From Caulobacter sp. (lineage in GTDB: Bacteria; Pseudomonadota; Alphaproteobacteria; Caulobacterales; Caulobacteraceae), in assembly GCA_016125585.1 (NCBI GenBank), contig WGLL01000020.1:1-35254 (forward strand): a stretch of DNA of 35,254 nucleotides, in the 5' to 3' direction. The position numbers and the translations under genes are program-made. The notes beneath the pieces are model-generated. The model had not been told where the DNA came from. It did no database searches and worked only from the letters and a program-made list of their open reading frames with translations. Each line of letters opens with the position of its first letter. Within the stretch, counting starts at the first letter, position 1. Of this stretch, positions 31,790 to 35,254 are shown in pieces.

Positions 31790-31970
31790 CGACCCGAGCG
31801 GCGAAGCCAATGCCGGGGCCCCCACCTTCCCCGCTTCCCCGGCGAAGGCCGGGGCCCACCTTCCCCGTTTCCCCGGCGAAGGCCGGGGCCCAGAGTCTGC
31901 CGAAGACTTTGGGAGACGGCCCAGGGTCCATATGCAAAGGCCTGGACCCCGGCCTGCGCCGGGGAAGCGG
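31790..31970. repeat. REP-like array with 35-bp period plus an inverted copy
   Basis: Two direct copies of CTTCCCCG-x-TTCCCCGGCGAAGGCCGGGGCCCA (copies near 31825-31859 and 31860-31893) are spaced 35 bp apart. A degenerate copy precedes them (31795-31824), and an inverted copy follows at 31941-31970. The element is the same type as that at 24.97-25.08 kb. It fills the gap between the acetyltransferase and glucosidase genes. Confidence 0.8.
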
Positions 31971-32028
31971 AATGTCGGGAAAGTCAAAAACCGATATCCG
32001 TTTTCGCCCATCCGGCTAGTCTCGGTCC

Positions 32029-33588
<1,560 letters not shown>

Positions 33589-33663
33589 GCCATCACGGGC
33601 GTCTCACCCGGCCGTGCGGCCCCGTGACTTGCTCCGCGCCGTTCCCGGCCCATCTTTGTTTCC

Positions 33664-34281
33664 ATGAAATACATCGCCTCCGCCGTCGTCGCCCTGATCG
33701 CCCTGGCCGTGATCGCCTGTCAGCCCCAGGGTCAGGCCCAGGCCCAGGGTCAGGGCCCAGCCCCCGCCGGACGGGAAGTGGCCTATTTCGCCGGCGGCTG
33801 CTTCTGGTGCGTCGAGCACGACATGGCCAAGATCCCCGGGGTCATCGATGTGGTGTCAGGCTATGCCGGCGGAACCTTGCGCAATCCCACCTATGAGAAT
33901 CATCCCGGACACATCGAATCGGTGAAGGTCACCTTCGACCCGGCGAAGATCAGCTACCGCGCCCTGACCGACCGCTTCTTCCGGCTGGTCGACCCGACCG
34001 ACGCCGGCGGCCAGTTCTGCGACCGGGGCCACGAATACACCACCGCCATCTGGACCACCTCCCCGGCCCAGAAGCGGGCGGCGGAGGCCTCGAAAGCCGC
34101 CGCGGCGCGGGATCTGAAGATCAGCGCCCGGATCGTTACGCCGGTGCTCGACTACGTCAGTTTCTGGCCCGCCGAGGGCTATCATCAGGACTACGCGGAA
34201 AAGAATCCCGTGCGGTACAATTTCTATCGCACCGGCTGCGGCCGGGACGCCCGGGTGCGCGAGGTCTGGGGTCGCCGCTAG
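33664..34281 (+). CDS. msrA: Peptide methionine-S-sulfoxide reductase MsrA, predicted lipoprotein
   Basis: A 205-residue enzyme that reduces methionine-S-sulfoxide in proteins. The catalytic motif GCFWC has Cys46. The C-terminal 'GCGRD' supplies a resolving Cys, and 'YHQDY' and 'GHIESVKV' are family segments. Unlike cytoplasmic MsrA it begins with an N-terminal hydrophobic stretch ending in a lipobox-like V-I-A-Cys19, followed by a Gln/Pro-rich linker. It is thus probably a periplasmic lipoprotein that repairs envelope proteins; the lipobox is a prediction. No msrB is nearby. The start at 33664 has no obvious ribosome site. Confidence 0.95.
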   Translation: MKYIASAVVALIALAVIACQPQGQAQAQGQGPAPAGREVAYFAGGCFWCVEHDMAKIPGVIDVVSGYAGGTLRNPTYENHPGHIESVKVTFDPAKISYRALTDRFFRLVDPTDAGGQFCDRGHEYTTAIWTTSPAQKRAAEASKAAAARDLKISARIVTPVLDYVSFWPAEGYHQDYAEKNPVRYNFYRTGCGRDARVREVWGRR

Positions 34282-34652
34282 ACCCGGCCAATACTTCGGT
34301 CCGCTTCCGGGACGCCCGGCGCGCCTTGCCGATGCGAAGGCGGTCATCACCCCGAAGCGCCCGCCGACGCGCCGCCGCCGACGCCCTCCTAACCGCCTGA
34401 AATAACGATCGAACTGCCGGCCCTCCCGCCGGCGGCCCGCAGCCGTGGCTCCCTTCGCTCCGGCCGGATTCCGGCCTCATCGCGCCGGCGCGCGCGGCAA
34501 CGCCTGGACAGGGCCGGATACAGCGATCGCGATGCATTCGGCCGTGTTGAAAGCCGGCCCGGAGGGACGAAATCAGTTTTTGTCAGAGTAATTAAATACA
34601 GATGGATTTTTCATTGAACAAATCGACCATCATAATCAACACAATATGAGGG

Positions 34653-34670
34653 TGTCGCAATCATGCGACA
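34653..34670. promoter_or_regulatory. Perfect 7-bp dyad, candidate operator
   Basis: TGTCGCA-atca-TGCGACA forms an 18-bp inverted repeat within the AT-rich upstream region, about 195 bp before the receptor start. The size and symmetry fit a helix-turn-helix dimer site. The regulator is unknown. Confidence 0.5.
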
Positions 34671-34821
34671 GCACCGGATCAATCGCAGGGATTCGCCGAA
34701 TCGAATCTTTGAGTCGGTTAACTCATTGACTACAAACCGGCCCTGCGGATGGCGACTCAATCATCTGTCACCGAAGCTTTGCATTGAGGCGCTATTGGGG
34801 CGCGCTCGTTCACGTGATTGA
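34663..34821 (+). CDS. Possible small ORF or leader peptide, 52 codons
   Basis: The ATG at 34663 lies within the dyad, with GAGGG 8-9 nt upstream, and the frame runs to TGA at 34821. The product would be Arg-rich with two Cys, but it looks unremarkable and ends 43 bp before the receptor start. It may be chance, and I would not treat it as a gene without ribosome profiling or conservation data. Confidence 0.15.
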   Translation: MRQHRINRRDSPNRIFESVNSLTTNRPCGWRLNHLSPKLCIEALLGRARSRD

Positions 34822-34841
34822 TCGTCAAATTCGCGACGATC
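34820..34841 (+). promoter_or_regulatory. Dyad in the leader of the TonB-dependent receptor
   Basis: GATCGTC and GACGATC form a perfect 7-bp inverted repeat with an 8-nt spacer, ending 23 bp before the start codon. In RNA it is a hairpin ahead of the AGGGG ribosome-binding site (34853-34857). It could be an operator or a translation-controlling element. Confidence 0.45.
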
Positions 34842-34864
34842 TGCGGGACAGTAGGGGATCAAAC

Positions 34865-35254
34865 ATGAGACTGAATAAATTTGCCCTGGTGGCGACCACT
34901 GCTATCGCCGGCAGCCTGATGATGGCCGGCGGCGCTTTCGCTCAATCGACCGGCACGACCGAAGTTGAAGAACTGGTTGTCACCGCTTCTTCCGGTCCTC
35001 AAACAGTTGGCGGCGTCATTACTGCTGAGACGGCGCCGAAATCTAAGTCGTCGATCGATCAGGAATACATCGCCAGCCAGGCGACCGGTCAAACGGTGAT
35101 CGAAAGCCTGAATCTGACGCCCGGTCTGAACTTCACCAACAACGACCCCTACGGCTCGTCGGGCGGCAACCTGCGCCTGCGCGGCTTCGACGGCGCCCGC
35201 GTCTCGCTGACCTTCGACGGCATTCCGCTGAACGACACCGGCAACTACGCGATC
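34865..35254 (+). CDS. TonB-dependent outer-membrane receptor, N-terminal part (runs off the right edge)
   Basis: The first 130 codons of a TonB-dependent receptor. A signal peptide (MRLNKFALVATT... cleaved after 'GGAFAQ', about residue 27) is followed by a TonB-box-like 'EVEELVVTA'. Next comes the start of the plug domain with 'QTVIESLNLTPGLNFT' and 'NLRLRGFDGARVSLTFDGIPLN', all hallmarks of the family. The receptor imports a ligand through the outer membrane, energised by TonB-ExbB-ExbD; substrate cannot be told from the plug alone. AGGGG lies 7 nt upstream of the ATG. The long AT-rich leader with two dyads suggests tight regulation. The nearby cytoplasmic glucosidase permits, but does not prove, a sugar substrate. 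Confidence 0.93.
   Translation, partial: MRLNKFALVATTAIAGSLMMAGGAFAQSTGTTEVEELVVTASSGPQTVGGVITAETAPKSKSSIDQEYIASQATGQTVIESLNLTPGLNFTNNDPYGSSGGNLRLRGFDGARVSLTFDGIPLNDTGNYAI

Larger units (their letters stand above)
34282..34864. other. 583-bp intergenic/promoter region of the TonB-dependent receptor
   Basis: The first half is ordinary GC-rich sequence without a gene. From about 34565 to 34720 it becomes strikingly AT-rich (TTTTTGTC, AATTAAATAC, TTTTTCATTG), unlike anything else in the window. Two perfect dyads lie in it (separate entries), and a possible 52-codon ORF runs from 34663 to 34821. A candidate promoter is TTGAGT-16-TACAAA (about 34710-34737), but several alternatives exist. Confidence 0.5.

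Noticed and set aside
31790..31970. CRISPR array
   Set aside because: The repeats are contiguous palindromic elements with no unique spacers and no cas genes. The pattern is REP-like.

Overview
The window is a high-GC chromosomal segment from an alphaproteobacterium, most likely a member of the Caulobacteraceae (Caulobacter or Phenylobacterium type). The pointers are the gene order rpmH-rnpA-yidC-engB, an L21 protein with a long Ala/Lys/Pro tail, many small convergent and divergent transcription units, dispersed GC-rich inverted repeats between genes, and a TonB-dependent receptor. This is inferred from gene content and base composition, not from a marker-gene search. There is no prophage, insertion sequence, CRISPR array, rRNA or tRNA that I can support.

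Layout. Positions 1-1000 hold the 3' end of an OmpA-type gene with its terminator, then a leftward UPF0016/GDT1 cation transporter. Its leader matches the yybP-ykoY (Mn2+) riboswitch and has a well-placed promoter. From 1.0 to 4.7 kb lie AMP nucleosidase (amn), an alpha/beta hydrolase and a secreted amidohydrolase. From 4.65 to 7.7 kb is the leftward operon rpmH-rnpA-yidC-engB, with a GTG start (rpmH), a probable non-ATG start (rnpA) and a TTG start coupled to the yidC stop (engB). From 7.8 to 12.4 kb are a quinone reductase-like dehydrogenase, an isopenicillin N synthase-like oxygenase and a hybrid histidine kinase.

From 12.4 to 17.9 kb lies the most unusual block: three consecutive leftward paralogues that join a Tad/TadG-type N-terminal membrane anchor to a von Willebrand A domain. 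In two of them the A domain is split by a pair of FCCH-like beta repeats. Next come a secreted M2 (ACE-like) peptidase, mtgA (TTG start), a nitroreductase, a WD40 protein and an orphan exbD.

From 23.8 to 25.8 kb is a probable metal-homeostasis pair: a COG0523/CobW GTPase with a His-rich loop and a small polytopic membrane protein preceded by an AT-rich dyad resembling a Zur box. An FG-GAP protein follows, then two secreted orphan proteins of lower GC (27.2-28.4 kb) and nhaA. After that come rplU-rpmA with a strong promoter and terminator, a GNAT acetyltransferase, a GH13 alpha-glucosidase and a lipoprotein MsrA. The window ends in the first 130 codons of a TonB-dependent receptor, preceded by an unusually AT-rich 300-bp regulatory region with two perfect dyads.

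How it fits together. Much of the content is cell-envelope work: YidC membrane insertion, MtgA glycan polymerisation, MsrA envelope repair, ExbD and a TonB receptor for energised uptake, and three surface or periplasmic vWA proteins. Alongside this are metal and ion homeostasis (Mn riboswitch/UPF0016, CobW, NhaA) and housekeeping translation genes.
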